Positions 35,101 through 45,860 of a DNA stretch of 64,000 nt are shown piece by piece. This DNA is from Vitellaria paradoxa (Eukaryota > Streptophyta > Magnoliopsida > Ericales > Sapotaceae): NCBI GenBank assembly GCA_019916065.1, contig CM034236.1:14895167-14959166 (forward strand), read 5' to 3'. A model generated the notes under the pieces. The model did no database searches and was not told the DNA's origin. It saw only the letters and a list, made by a program, of their open reading frames with translations. Position 1 is the stretch's first letter. Every line of letters begins with the position of its first letter. The position numbers and the translations under genes were made by a program.

Positions 35101-38100
35101 TCCAGAAACTGAAAAGGTTAGAAAGGGATTTGACAACTTGGAATAGAGAGGTGTTTGGCAATGTGGGGTTCAAAAAGTCTTCCTTGATGGAGGAGATTAG
35201 GAGATTGGATTAGAAGGAAGAAATGGGTTCAATATCAGCAGAAGCAAAACCAGAAAGGGAAGATGAAATTCGTTTTATTTGCCTAATTTCAAAAAAGAAA
35301 GAATTCACCCTTTTATATTTATAGAGTTTATATTTATTTTATAGAGGCTTCCTAATTACTAATCAGGAATATTAGTGGATACAGAGAATGGATAATTTTG
35401 TCAAGCAGTGAGGATGGAGGAGATTAGTAGGCATTAAAAATCTAGAGTATTGTGGCTAAAGGACGGCAACAAAAATAACAAGTTCTTTCACAAGACTAAT
35501 TTTGACAGAAGAATGAACAATATTACCAGGATCTCCAAGAAGACCCCTGCTACGCAGCAAAAAGAAATAAGGGAGGGCATTGCTAACTTCTATTCTTCTT
35601 TATTCACTGAAAGGGGACAATCGAGACCACAACCGAATGGATTGGAGTTTTCTTCACTCTCTAGCTGTGAACTTTAGGATTTGGAGGGCTAGATGAAATG
35701 ACAATGGCTTTCTCAACAACTATTAGGATGTGATCAAGGAAGATGTTACGAGGGTGTTCACAGAGTCATGATAAAGGGAAGTTTGTTAGAAGTCCGAATA
35801 CCACATTCATAGCTTTGATTCCGAAGAAAAGTGGTGCAAAAGACATTAAAGAAATAAGCCTTTTTTTTTTGGGGGGAGGGGGGTTGCTTACAAGTTGATA
35901 GGAAAGGTTCTAGAATTGAGGTTGAAGAGAATCCTTGGCAGATTAGCGTTGAGCACCTAAAATGCTTTTGTGAAGAAGGCAGATTTTTCACAGATTTTGG
36001 AGGCATCCTTAATAGCCAATAAGCTAGAAGACGCGAGGATAAAGGTGGAAACTCGGAGCTAATTTGCAAATTGGACATTGGGAAAACTTATGACCATGAG
36101 TGCTGGGTTCTTTTGCTATACATCTCGAAGCACATGGATTTGGTTCAAAATGCAAAAACTGTTTTTAGTTCTTGTTAATAGGTCCCATGGGATCTTTTGA
36201 AACTTCCAAGGGTTTGAGGTGAAGAATCCATTCTCCCCCTCTTGTTCATTTTTCTCATGGAAGCATTTAGTAGGGTAATCACTCGGTTTGGGAAGGTTTC
36301 ATTGAAGGATTAAAGATAGGAGATGCGAGAAACACTAGAAGTCGTCCTATCTCCTATTTTCTAATGACAGTTATTTTTTGTGACGTGAATCTTCTTCAAC
36401 TGGGGCATTTAAGATGTTTCTTATCATAGCTGTAAGTCTCTGACCGCAAAATAAGTTCATTACATCAATAGCAGGAATCTACAGTGTATACATATTTATT
36501 GCAATGATGGAGGAAGGTAACATGAAACCTTCTGCAGCGCATCCACCGTACCTTATCCTTCTAGATTCTAAGCATCTCTCTGGTAGTTGACAAAGAGAGA
36601 CAGAGGTAGATTAAAGAAGAGAAAAATGGGAGCAAACGAGAGAGAATGGGCAAACAATCATTAAAAAGATAAAACTGCGAAAAAGTTGAAAATCTTTAAT
36701 ATTTCTAATATATTTGTGTGTTTTGCTTAGTCTATTGCACACAACTTATTGTTCCAAATTTATACTCTTCCAAGACGGGACTGTCCAAAGAGTTTTGGAT
36801 GGTAATTCTTATCATTTTTGTTAACTACTGTTTTAAGAGGAAGAATAAACAAGGGAAAAGAAGGAAAAAAATACAAAATTTCCTTTATTTTCCCTTCCTT
36901 GCCATCTAACAAACACAACAATAGAAACAACCAAACAGGGATGAAAAACACAAAAAGATGAATGCTATACAACAAGAAGAGAGGAAAGGGGGGAGCAAAT
37001 TGATGTGGAGGGGTTCCAGGCCTATAATTCAAAAATACTTAATCCGCTAAAGTGTTCTATAATTGCAAGATTGCCGATACCACATCACTCTAGTTGAAAA
37101 TATTGCCAGAATTTTTTGGTAGAATATTTTTTTCCAGACAAAAATGCAGTCCAAGGAGGCAGCAGTTTATAAAAGAAAAATAAAATATCAAACATGAAGT
37201 TTAAATATAGTGGAAGTTGGCAACTTGGCAAGGCTTACCTTATCCGCTGAACCAGTGACAACCAAATCACCCTGAGCAACAAATTTAACACTAGTAACCT
37301 GCAAAATGAAAGAGAATGCGCTCACTCAACGTATTTTATTCAGGAGATATAACTCCAACAATAAACAAAATAAAGGAATGCACAAACCTTCTTTGAATGA
37401 CCGCTAAGTGTAGACAAGATCTCTCCTGATGGTCGATCAAAAAGTACAGCATTTGTATCAGCCCCACCCGTCGCTATTATGTCCTACGCACCAGACCAAA
37501 ACGCTTAAATCTGAATTGCAAAATCTAAAGTTTACTTTCATTTCTTGGGAAATAAAGATCTCTCCACGCACAAAAGTTCTTGCACTAAAAGAGAAATCCG
37601 ATTATAGTTTTTATAAAACTAAGAAACAGAAATGATCCAAATGCAACATAAAGGAAAATCAACACTAAATTCAAAGCTCTGATTATCTAATATAGAAAAA
37701 TAAAATCCAGGGTTATTTCAGATTCACATCCTTGCATGCCGAACACAGCGTTAAAAACAATGGGCTTTGTCCCAAGTCATATAAAAGCCAGGTGACAACA
37801 TGATTTTGAAACAAGTAAGAGATGCCTGAATCCAAAACTGATGTATAGAGATTGGATGGTTAAAGCAATTAACAGAACATTTGGTACAAACAAAGGCCAT
37901 CCCCAGCATAAAGGCAATTCAAACCTTTTGGTTTGCATGTAATGACAGAAAACACAGAGGACTGAAAGAAGTTTGAATTGTGAAAAATGTTATACCTTGG
38001 CGTACAGGATATCCACAGCTAAAATGCCAGGTTTGCTGGTTTTGTGAAGTGGATAACTGAAGAGTTGTGTATACCTCTCCACAGCATCAACAGAAGCCAA

Positions 38101-41100
38101 TGTTGAAGGAATCTAGGGGGAAAACAAAGGAAATAACCAATTTCAAAAGAAATATAAGAACAAATGAAAGCCGCTTAGCTTATTACAAAAAGTCTCACAA
38201 ATATATATATATATATATATATTCTAGCAAAGGACACCAAAGATACCAATTTATTAATTTATATTTGCATGAATCACTGCTTCATAAATTTCTATTTTCA
38301 TGAATATCATCATCACAAACAATACCTGCCGCTTTTTGCGTTGCTGAGAAAGTGCTGTATTACAGTCAGTAAGCTCTGCGATAATGCTTGCAGAAATTCC
38401 TGTACGGATTTTCTTTCCAGCAGGGCCCATATCCTCATCTGCTGGACCTGCATTGACAACAAGTAACACAACCGAAACAACATACTTCAAAGAAATAAAA
38501 TAAATCAACCTATAAATATATAAAACACAAACCTCTTTTCCCATTGCTCAAAACAGAATCATTAACTGCAGTAGCTGTTGGTGCTGACATGGGTACCCGT
38601 CTTTCTGCTTGTGCGAGTAATGACCTCGCTTCATCCCTTTCCTTTTTCAGTCTTGCAATTACACGACAAGCAGCATCATGCTGACAACAAGCAACAAGCA
38701 AATTTCACAACCAAATCTCACTTAGTCAAGCGCAAGCAAATAGAAGTGCAAAGACAACTCATACGAAATGGGAAAAAGAATTAAGGAAAAAGACAAGGAA
38801 GAAAAGAGATGAACTGAACATGAATGACTGGGGGAAAATATTATAGCTGATTAACTTGTTGGGATGATAATTTCCATCATGCTTGAGTTAAATTTCCTCA
38901 GTGGTATAGACATCTGTTGCCACATTAAAGCAAGAGCTAAACTCACTCGTTGAGAAAGGACTTATGAGTAGATCTTACTCTACAAGGTCCCGATAGTGTC
39001 TGGAGCACTATTGAGGCAGGTGGTTGGTTGGTTGATAGAGGAAGAGTTCATTGTCTTCTTGGCAGTGTTGCCTTCCATTTTACCCACTGACGACAATCAA
39101 TGATGATGATGATGACAACAGCAAGTGAATGGTCCTTGGGGGGGGGGCAATAGTTGTCAATGATGATATTGACGATAAGGTTAACCAACAATTTTTAGTT
39201 TGGTCATGATCAGCGACAACTACAAAATCACTTCTAGTATCGTAGAAGCAGTGATATCACTTTTGAGGTGATTTTTAGGTATTGAGTTGGTTAGAGTTCT
39301 TGACACAAACACAAGAACCCAAATAAAAAACACAAATAGTAGTATTTCCGCTTAAAAACACAGATATTAGTACTTTTGCTTTGGTACCATGTCAAGAAAA
39401 CAAAAGTGAATGAAAAGGCTTGACACCATTAGTACTCGCTAACGCAGAGGCACCTCAATCCACCATACTTAGTGCTTGACTAAGGGATGCCTAGTCTTGT
39501 TAGGTGGTCCGTCCAATGAGTCTATATCTAGACAAGCATACTCTAAATCTCCATCAGTATCTCCATCTCAACTTGTATAAGATCTATCTTAGACACAAAG
39601 CAAGACACAAGGACCTCCCCTCTTAGGGCACCCTCTACCCATAAGCACCCTTGGTCCTTCCCTCCGCATGAGATCATCGTGGCCAGTAGAATGGTTGCTA
39701 TAGTTAGAGGATCTTCCAAACTCTCTTGATCTCTTTAGAGAGAGACGTTACAAGACAACCCATGATATCCTTACATTTTTAATGGCCACAATCCTTGCAA
39801 AGCCTGCTCGCGCACTAGATGACGACATTCGATTTGCCTAGTCATCACCTCACTAGCCTCCATGAGCCAGACCCCTTCTCTAATATATACCCTCTTTTGT
39901 CAACCCTACAACCCACAACAGAATAAGCCTTTTACCATAGTCATCACCGTAGATCTCTCTCTCTCTCTCTCTCTCTCGACTATGATAGCTCTCGCCTTGC
40001 TCTCTCTGCTAACTCCCACTATTGTCGACGCTCAACATCATTCCCAGACAATCAGATCCTCCAGTCCAACCCTGGCTATCCCTAGGGAGTAAATGACATA
40101 CACAAGCAAGAGAGTTTTTTGAGAATTTAAAGGGGTCCGCACCAAGGACTAGCTTCTTGTTTTCATTTTATTCGCAAGAATTAAAAGGCCATATTTTCTA
40201 CATCATTTCTAGGCAAATGTAAAAAATTTCTAAATAAAATAACTAAAAAGCTTAATAAAATTCAATATTAACTATGTTGGCTTTTGATATCTAGGCCTAG
40301 TTCAAGGCAACAACTGCAACTCAAATTAATATCCTACTAGGTTTTCTTTGTGATTCAAGACAATATGGGATAAAAAGAAATCTTCACAGTTCAAGCCTCA
40401 TGCAGGTTAGGTTGTTTTGTACAGGTCCATAGCATAAGGTGACTATTATTTAAGCTCTAGGCACTGCCATCTAACAACAGTTTTCGTTTTCCAATGTTCT
40501 AACTTTTTCTTATTTTTTGATGAATAAGTGAATTGCATAAAAAAGGCATCAATTGTATAAAAAACCTCTTTCAAACTAAGGCACAGGACAAAAAACCTCT
40601 TTCAAACTAAGGCACAGGACAAAGCACTATGAATAGGTTTTCATGTGGTCTATATAGTGCAAAAAACAACTCAACTTCAACTTTACCCCTAGACACCCGA
40701 CTATACAAAAAGCCTGAAAACATGCTCTTCAATCTAAATAAAGAAGACTCAAAAGCCCTAAAGCATCTTTTGTTCATCTCCCCCCATATAAGCCAATATA
40801 AGTGCACAAGAATAAGATTCCATGCCTTCCTTTTGTTTTTCTGGATCCTCACACCCTACCATTCCTGAAAGGCACGCTTCACCTCCTTTGGAAAGACCCA
40901 ATAAATACCGAAACATGACAAAGCTAGATTCCAAAGATCATTTGCCCACTAACAAAACACAAAAAGACCTGACATTTCCCAATAATTTTTTCCAAAACCC
41001 GTAGACATAGGGGGTAAAAGTAAGATTATATGTACTAACAAACAATTTGGAACACTAGCCGTCAAAGTTTAGAGGTCCATGTTTGACTTATGAAAGTAAT

Positions 41101-44100
41101 GCTCATCATGAAAAAAATAAGATGGTAAACTCTAAACATTACTACTTTTGGGAAAGTGAAATCTAAAGGTTAATATTATAAAATATATATATATATGTAT
41201 GACACAATCTATTTTAAAATCAGATGGAGAAAAATGTTTAAGACAATATGTATGGAAGTCAAAAGTTTAATAAGCATATAAGATCTTGATTAGTACCTGG
41301 TACAAAGCATGACTTAGCTCTTGTCTTGCCGTATGTAGTTGTTGCTCCAAGGCAAAATTAGATAGCATCAAACCATCCCATTCCTATGATTAAAAATGAG
41401 AGAGAGAGAAAGAGAGACGTAGTTAGATACTAATGAAACGTTTTCTCATGTGTAAAAGATGAAGCCAAAGAATCAAAAATATAGCTAACCACTAATATTA
41501 GCAGTCTAAATATGTGCTAACATAAGCCTATGAAGATACAAGAAGTGGGAATAACAACCACATAATTTCAACCTAAAAGGGAATGGTTGTGGACCATAGC
41601 ACATGCCTCGAAGCAATATACAAGGGAATGATGCTTGAATGGGTTAACATGAATTGCTTCATTACCATTTAAAGTGAATTAAGCTTGGCTTGAATTGACA
41701 ATGTTGCGCATTGCTTGAAATATTAATCTCCGCATAAATCTGCATGATTGAGAGACTGATAGTTTCAATTATAGTCAAGTAAGTGGGACGTGGGATTGAT
41801 GCCAGTAGATGAAAGCCTCTAGTTTGGGGATTTTTATGTTAAATCTTTTTACAAAGTTTTAGAGGAAGGCTTTTTGATTACCTAAGCAAGAGAATGTGGA
41901 GCATTGGGGCTTCCCACGAGTTACTTTTTCATGTGGAAAAAATTATTGTTATTAATAATCTTATGAGAAGGACTACTTTGGTGAATTGTTGTCATCCTCG
42001 CAAAAAGGATGGTGGATCTATTAATTATCTCTTTGCTCATTATTAATGGATAAAAGAGTGTGGACTTGGTTCTTTCTTATTTTGGTATGAATTGTTATAT
42101 TCCAAGGAAGCAAATCAAGCTTTTGAGGTTTGGTGGATGACTCAAAGTAACAAAAGAGAGAAAAGCTCAAAGTATGGTATCATTTTTTCAGGGGTGGATT
42201 GCTTGGAGAGAAAGGAACTAAAATGCTCTTCTTGTGGTGGCATCTGAAGCAAAACTAATACCCCTCTTGGACTTTGATTCATTAATTATGAATTTGTTGC
42301 CTTGCAAAAAGAAAAATTAAGGCATCGATATGGAAAAAGAATATAAAATTCTGCAATGCACACTCATAGTCCTAAAAAAAGTGTATTAGTGTTTCCAAGA
42401 CTCCAAGTGCATAACGGAGGTTGTGGCTTGCTTGGGTACAAACAATATTTTTACAAGTGATATTGACTAGCAAGTTGACACTAAATAACCAAGAAGGTAA
42501 CTTTCAAAGCATCTATACTATTATAATATAACTATTATTATCTAGAAACCCATAATTTAGCAAAATTTGTTACATCTTGGTGTTCCTTTAATTCACTCAA
42601 CCATCCACTACATCAAGAATTATGTTAAGGATAAGAACGTAAATTTAACAGGGTCTTGAAACTACCTACTGAATCTCACCATTTGTTTTTTGTAACTATC
42701 GTAAGTGCTTATCATTCACATTGTGGTCATTGCGGATGCGAGTGTTTAGCATGTATAATAAATAGACCTTTGAAAAAATATGCCAAAATAAAATTTTGAA
42801 TGAATAACAAAAGCTAATTTTAATATGCTTCCAACTTCCCAATTGGTTTTCTCTATATGCTTGAAGGGGATAGAAACAAATAAAACTGTACCCACAAACT
42901 TGTCAAAATTATTAACAATACTAGATAACAAACAGTTTGGGAAGCATAATAGAACCAAACTGTTGTTGGAAGCAAAATAAAATAGGCAGACAACACCAAT
43001 CCAAAATGATCTCAACCACAAAAAGAGAGAGTCACTTTTGTGCTACATGGCTCATATGAATGAACCTAATAAATGCAGTTATGAGATATAGACATAATAC
43101 AACATAAATAAATTTTAAAAAATGAGGATAAAAACACGGGAAGCATACAACCAAAAAGTATAAATTTATATTGTTTTCTTAGTTATATATACGAGTATAA
43201 TATCCAAGGAAAACTAATTCACTACATAACCCAAGCATATATCAGCTTACAAAGTCACAAAATATGAGGTAAAAGATTCATGATTTTAGGGGTTCTAACA
43301 ATCAGTACTAGGCTTGCCTTAACCGCATTTGAAGAAAAAATTGATAAAATAATTAGCGTGTCGGACACATCTCAATGCATCCAAGGAGTATGTGTATTAA
43401 CACTAATCATTTTGAAATGTCCATGCTTCATAGGAATGAACATAATGATAGAACATGGTAGACAGAGTTCAGTTTAATGTTTAAAGGGAGTCATTTTTGT
43501 TTCCCTTTTTCATGGACAAAAGAATATTCTATCTTCCTTGTCTTCATTTGTGAATATTTGGATGAGTTGTACACGCATGTAGATATAGACTGAAATCTTT
43601 TGTTAGGTTCCTTGTATAGGTTGTGCCCCCTTTTTGAAGTTCTTCACCAAACACATCTCCTTTATTACTTATAAAAATAAATAAATAATTAATAATTAAT
43701 AATCTGAAATATTACCACTGACGATGACTGAAAGTGGGCTCGGAATTGGAAAACAATTTTTATGCGACAGGTACAAACAATATTTCTGGGAAAATGACAG
43801 CAAGACTAGCTTAGTATTTGTATTTCATGAAGATATATCTAATAATAGATTCTGCAGAAATTGGGTGCTAAGGGTTGGAAAGACATACAATCTGGAACAT
43901 TCCAAGCATCCCAGGAATGCTTGCAGCTTGTACAGTTCTTGGCTTCACTATCTGCACAGAATTCTTATATGATTAACCTTCAACGGCCTAAATTAGCACT
44001 GAAAAAACCACCAACCAATTCCAAACAAGTACGAGCATCAGTAAACAGAATACCTTTCCGGTTTTGATTGGTACTATGTCATCCATAGACATAGGCTCCC

Positions 44101-44828
44101 CAGTGATAGGACATTTTCCATAATCCTAGTTAAAGAACAAATGAAAAATGCAGACTTTGTTACATAAAACACTTAGACCAACAGTTAAAACTTTTACTAA
44201 TACCTGTCAAAAAAAATATATATTTACTAATAGCCATAGAATTCGAAAGAAAAATGTGAATCAAATTGTACACACAGAGTTCAAATTAGTTGCTGAAAAC
44301 AAATATGGGAAATAAAAGATAATGTTCAATCTTCTGTTTTATCAATCACGTTTATTAAGTTAAATAATTTTATTAAATGCTTGATATTCTTTTTCTTTTT
44401 CTTCTTCTTCTTCTTTTTTTGGGGGGGGGGGGGGGTTGATAATTCTTTTGGAATCTCAAATAATGAGAACTTTACCATCCAAATTTTCGATATTTTTTCC
44501 CTTCACATTTTCCCAGTAAACAAACAAAGAAAAATAAGAAAGGGAAAATGAAAATCCTAGAACCAAGATAGAGAGAGGGATGAGGGGAAAGCAAGGAAAC
44601 ACACGGAAATATGTCTCTCAATCAATCGCTTCTCGTAAAGAAGTCCCGACTTCTTCGAAACCACCGGCTCCTCTGGCACCTCGCCGGAAACTGCAGACAG
44701 AGCAGAGATCAGGCAAACAGTAGTAGAACAAAACCAATCATATATATTTGTATCTATAGATTATACACATAGAAAGTTTGAGAAATTGAAAAGAAAGAGT
44801 GAGAGAGAGAATTACTTGAACAATTCAT
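26177..44828 (-). CDS. PRP19: Pre-mRNA-processing factor 19 (MAC3), U-box/WD40 E3 ubiquitin ligase, 18 exons
   Basis: Minus-strand exons: 44828-44816, 44690-44605, 44125-44054, 43951-43889, 41383-41297, 38680-38533, 38447-38326, 38112-37996, 37483-37388, 37298-37239, 31860-31786, 28333-28229, 28118-28002, 27922-27845, 27757-27661, 26848-26797, 26488-26418, 26292-26177. Total 1,575 nt, 524 aa plus TAA, all GT-AG; the family is about 523-525 aa in Arabidopsis. Residues 1-70 are the U-box ([35 protein letters not shown]). Residues 70-140 include the tetramerising coiled-coil region ([19 protein letters not shown]). Residues 215-510 form WD40 repeats ([38 protein letters not shown]). PRP19 is the core of the NineTeen complex, acting in spliceosome activation, DNA repair and plant immunity (MAC). 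Exon 8 ends AVDILYAK where relatives have DIHPSKD. Introns up to 5.4 kb hold LINE and LTR debris, yet the frame is intact. Confidence 0.96.
26375..26413 (-). repeat. (GT)n(GA)n microsatellite at the exon-17 splice donor
   Basis: On the minus strand the intron begins GTGCTCTCTCTCT and runs into CACACACGCACACA. The tract starts within about 5 nt of the donor at 26417. Confidence 0.85.
27085..27230. mobile_element. Foldback MITE, copy 1 (PRP19 intron 15)
   Basis: The left arm GGCGACAACTAGATCTGAGT continues CGTTGGATTAAAATC. The right arm, reverse-complemented, reads TGACGACCAGATTTGGGCTG then TTGGATTAAAATC. The arms are about 35 bp, with an AT-rich centre. A related foldback lies at 32640-32775. 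Confidence 0.65.
29434..29457 (+). repeat. T-run/G-run junction (T12 G12)
   Basis: Twelve T are followed by twelve G in PRP19 intron 11. Confidence 0.9.
29978..30294 (-). mobile_element. Mini TRIM retrotransposon in PRP19 intron 11
   Basis: Two related TG...CA blocks, 29978-30051 and 30218-30294 (74 and 77 bp), flank about 166 bp. On the minus strand the right block (5' LTR) ends TTAGTGACTTAACA and is followed at once by TGGTATCGGTGC (30217-30206), close to the tRNA-iMet primer site TGGTATCAGAGC. A purine tract GAGGGAGAGTAAT precedes the left block (3' LTR). Flanks AATTT and ACTTT could be a mutated 5-bp target-site duplication. There is no coding capacity. The two LTRs differ at many positions, so the copy is old. 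Confidence 0.7.
30323..31712 (+). mobile_element. Probable solo LTR of a SIRE/Maximus-type Copia element
   Basis: The 3' part reads GCTTGAGGACTGGATGTAGA, then CTTGGCTTGTAGCCGAAACA, then CTATAAATCTTCTG, and ends TTCAGCCCCCACCCCTTCCT, AGGGTTGCC and GGACCAACA. This matches the usual end of plant SIRE-type Copia LTRs: a TATA-like CTATAAAT, a CTCT leader, and a C-rich end before the primer site. A possible start is TGTTGAGTCAAAG at 30323. No exact target-site duplication or coding region was found. Confidence 0.5.
31213..31238 (+). repeat. T-run/G-run junction (T14 G12)
   Basis: Fourteen T are followed by twelve G, within the SIRE-like LTR. Confidence 0.9.
32640..32775. mobile_element. Foldback MITE, copy 2 (PRP19 intron 10)
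   Basis: The left arm ACCGTTGGATTAAAATCTAA continues TAGTTCAAATGTATTC. The right arm, reverse-complemented, reads AACCATTGGATTAAAATTCA then ACAGTCTAAATACATTC. The arms are about 45 bp around a C14 G4 A10 centre (32695-32722). The TTGGATTAAAATC core is shared with the foldback at 27085-27230. Confidence 0.65.
32945..33290 (+). pseudogene. LINE (L1-type) ORF2 3' fragment, zf-RVT region
   Basis: The frame reads [11 protein letters not shown], then [20 protein letters not shown], then [11 protein letters not shown]. After a stop and frame shift come [22 protein letters not shown] residues. This is the reverse-transcriptase zinc-binding region at the end of plant L1 ORF2 (pattern F.VKS.Y, IWK...P.KV.FF.W, RCCLC, HL). 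It is broken and lies in PRP19 intron 10. Confidence 0.8.
34673..35012 (+). repeat. 170-bp tandem duplication inside the LINE remnant
   Basis: The block starting CAATAAATGCATCAAATTAA at 34673 repeats at 34843, nearly identically. The second copy lacks about 14 bases (around AGGAGCACTTCGC) and gains GATCA near its end. It duplicates the [12 protein letters not shown] endonuclease segment. Confidence 0.9.
35861..35883 (+). repeat. T-run/G-run junction (T10 G-rich 13)
   Basis: Ten T are followed by GGGGGGAGGGGGG, inside the LINE RT segment, where it breaks the frame. Confidence 0.85.
38681..41296 (-). other. PRP19 intron 5 (2.6 kb)
   Basis: It contains a LINE tail fragment on the minus strand (about 40500-40870) and a perfect 33-bp tandem duplication (40556-40621, unit AAAAAACCTCTTTCAAACTA and so on). 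A stretch at 39280-40090, richer in GC, looks like old LTR-type DNA but was not assigned. The open frame at 39862-40092 has no recognisable domain. Confidence 0.6.
40500..40870 (-). pseudogene. LINE ORF2 C-terminal tail fragment
   Basis: The minus-strand frame reads [20 protein letters not shown], then [18 protein letters not shown]. This matches the extreme C-terminus of plant L1 ORF2, where a W..IW.ERN.R.F pattern is typical. It lies in the same orientation as PRP19, in intron 5. Confidence 0.7.
41384..43888 (-). other. PRP19 intron 4 (2.5 kb)
   Basis: It holds a LINE zf-RVT fragment on the plus strand (41775-42260). The rest is AT-rich with no recognised feature. Confidence 0.6.
41775..42260 (+). 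pseudogene. LINE ORF2 3' fragment (second zf-RVT copy)
   Basis: Plus-strand frames give [12 protein letters not shown], then [16 protein letters not shown], then [19 protein letters not shown], then [18 protein letters not shown] after frame changes. The order fits the zinc-binding end of plant L1 ORF2. It is diverged from the fragment at 32945-33290, so it is probably a separate insertion. Confidence 0.65.
44414..44435 (+). repeat. (TTC)n then T-run/G-run junction (T7 G15) in PRP19 intron 2
   Basis: A CTTCTTCTTCTT stretch passes into seven T and then fifteen G. Confidence 0.9.
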
Positions 44829-44840
44829 GGCGATGAAAGC

Positions 44841-44848
44841 TAGGGTTT
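44841..44848 (-). promoter_or_regulatory. Telo-box (AAACCCTA) in the PRP19 leader
   Basis: On the minus strand AAACCCTAG lies 12 nt before the ATG at 44828. Telo-boxes are frequent in the 5' regions of plant translation and RNA-processing genes expressed in dividing cells. Its activity here is inferred from position. Confidence 0.5.
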
Positions 44849-44932
44849 GCGCTGAGCTCTCTGGTGCTACTCCGCAGTTCCGGAGTAGACCGGAAGTAAA
44901 GCCAAGGAAGCTAAGGAGTGGACTTCCAAGAA

Positions 44933-44935
<3 letters not shown>

Positions 44936-44956
<21 letters not shown>
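44936..44956. repeat. (AAT)n microsatellite upstream of PRP19
   Basis: About seven AAT units lie about 110-130 bp upstream of the PRP19 start codon, in the likely promoter or 5' UTR. Confidence 0.85.
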
Positions 44957-44963
<7 letters not shown>

Positions 44964-45860
44964 TAACAATTAATCACACTTATCTACATTAATTTAAATT
45001 ATCGTATGACAGTCTCTATAAATCCAATCATTAAAACTTAGTAGAAAGAATTAAAATAATTAAAATTTTAATGTAATTTTTTTATTTTATCTTTCCCCCT
45101 CTTACATTTTCATTAATTTTATTTACTAAAATTTTTTAAAATAAGTTAAAAATAAAAACAAAAAATTTCAAGATTTTTGTAAGAAACAAATAAATATAGA
45201 AGAAAATAATGGATAAAATGGAAAAAAAATTTAAATTTTTAATTATTATGACATTTTGTATTAAATTTTAACAGTTAATTTAATAGAGGACATCACTGCT
45301 AACGTTTTCAATATAAAAGAAATAAATATAATTTTTAAAAATTAATTTTTTCTCCAAACTAAACCTAATACTATGCAAATATTAAATTAATTTCCTTTTT
45401 GAAAAAATATTTTTTTTATTGAAAATTGTGTTTGTTATGAGAATGAATAGCCTAAAATTAATTTTTCGAAAATTATTGATAGCCTAGGGGCCAAAACAAA
45501 TTGCTTGGCAATTATTTTTTAATTGTTCTTAGAAGATTTTTTTTTTTAATTTTCTAAAGCTCCCTATTCTTTTTGAAACAAATTTAAGCTGTTTTCTAAA
45601 ATATGAAAAACCGTGTTTGATGGTGCTTCCAAGATCTAAACTTCTCCAATTTTTTTTTTCTTTCTGAAATAATATAAATTGAGAAGAAGAAGAAAAAAAA
45701 AACATTGAAAACCATAACAAATAAGAGCCTCAGAAAAGATGCAATATACATGGAAGGAATTGTTGTGTAGTAAAATTTCATTTCATTATAAAATTAGGGA
45801 AACGAGGAAAAGATGAAAAAATATGTATTAAATAAGTAAAAGAATTCAGCAGAGTTAATT

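Larger units (their letters stand above)
33857..36425 (+). pseudogene. LINE (L1-type) endonuclease/reverse transcriptase remnant
   Basis: Pieces in order: the start of an AP-type endonuclease ([14 protein letters not shown], about 34230); its C-terminal part ([15 protein letters not shown], then CFPELHHFS, about 34700-35000, duplicated in tandem); the linker ([19 protein letters not shown]); the block [21 protein letters not shown] at 35450; and RT segments [34 protein letters not shown] and [16 protein letters not shown]. The RT active-site FADD appears as FSND at about 36356-36367. Multiple stops and frameshifts mark a dead copy on the plus strand, antisense to PRP19. Confidence 0.85.

Noticed and set aside
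36718..37032. Overlapping frames in PRP19 intron 10 with hydrophobic stretches
   Set aside because: Pyrimidine- or purine-rich intron DNA gives F/L/P-rich shadows on both strands; no homology recognised.
38510..38701. 63-residue minus-strand frame as a separate gene
   Set aside because: It is PRP19 exon 6 plus a few intron codons.
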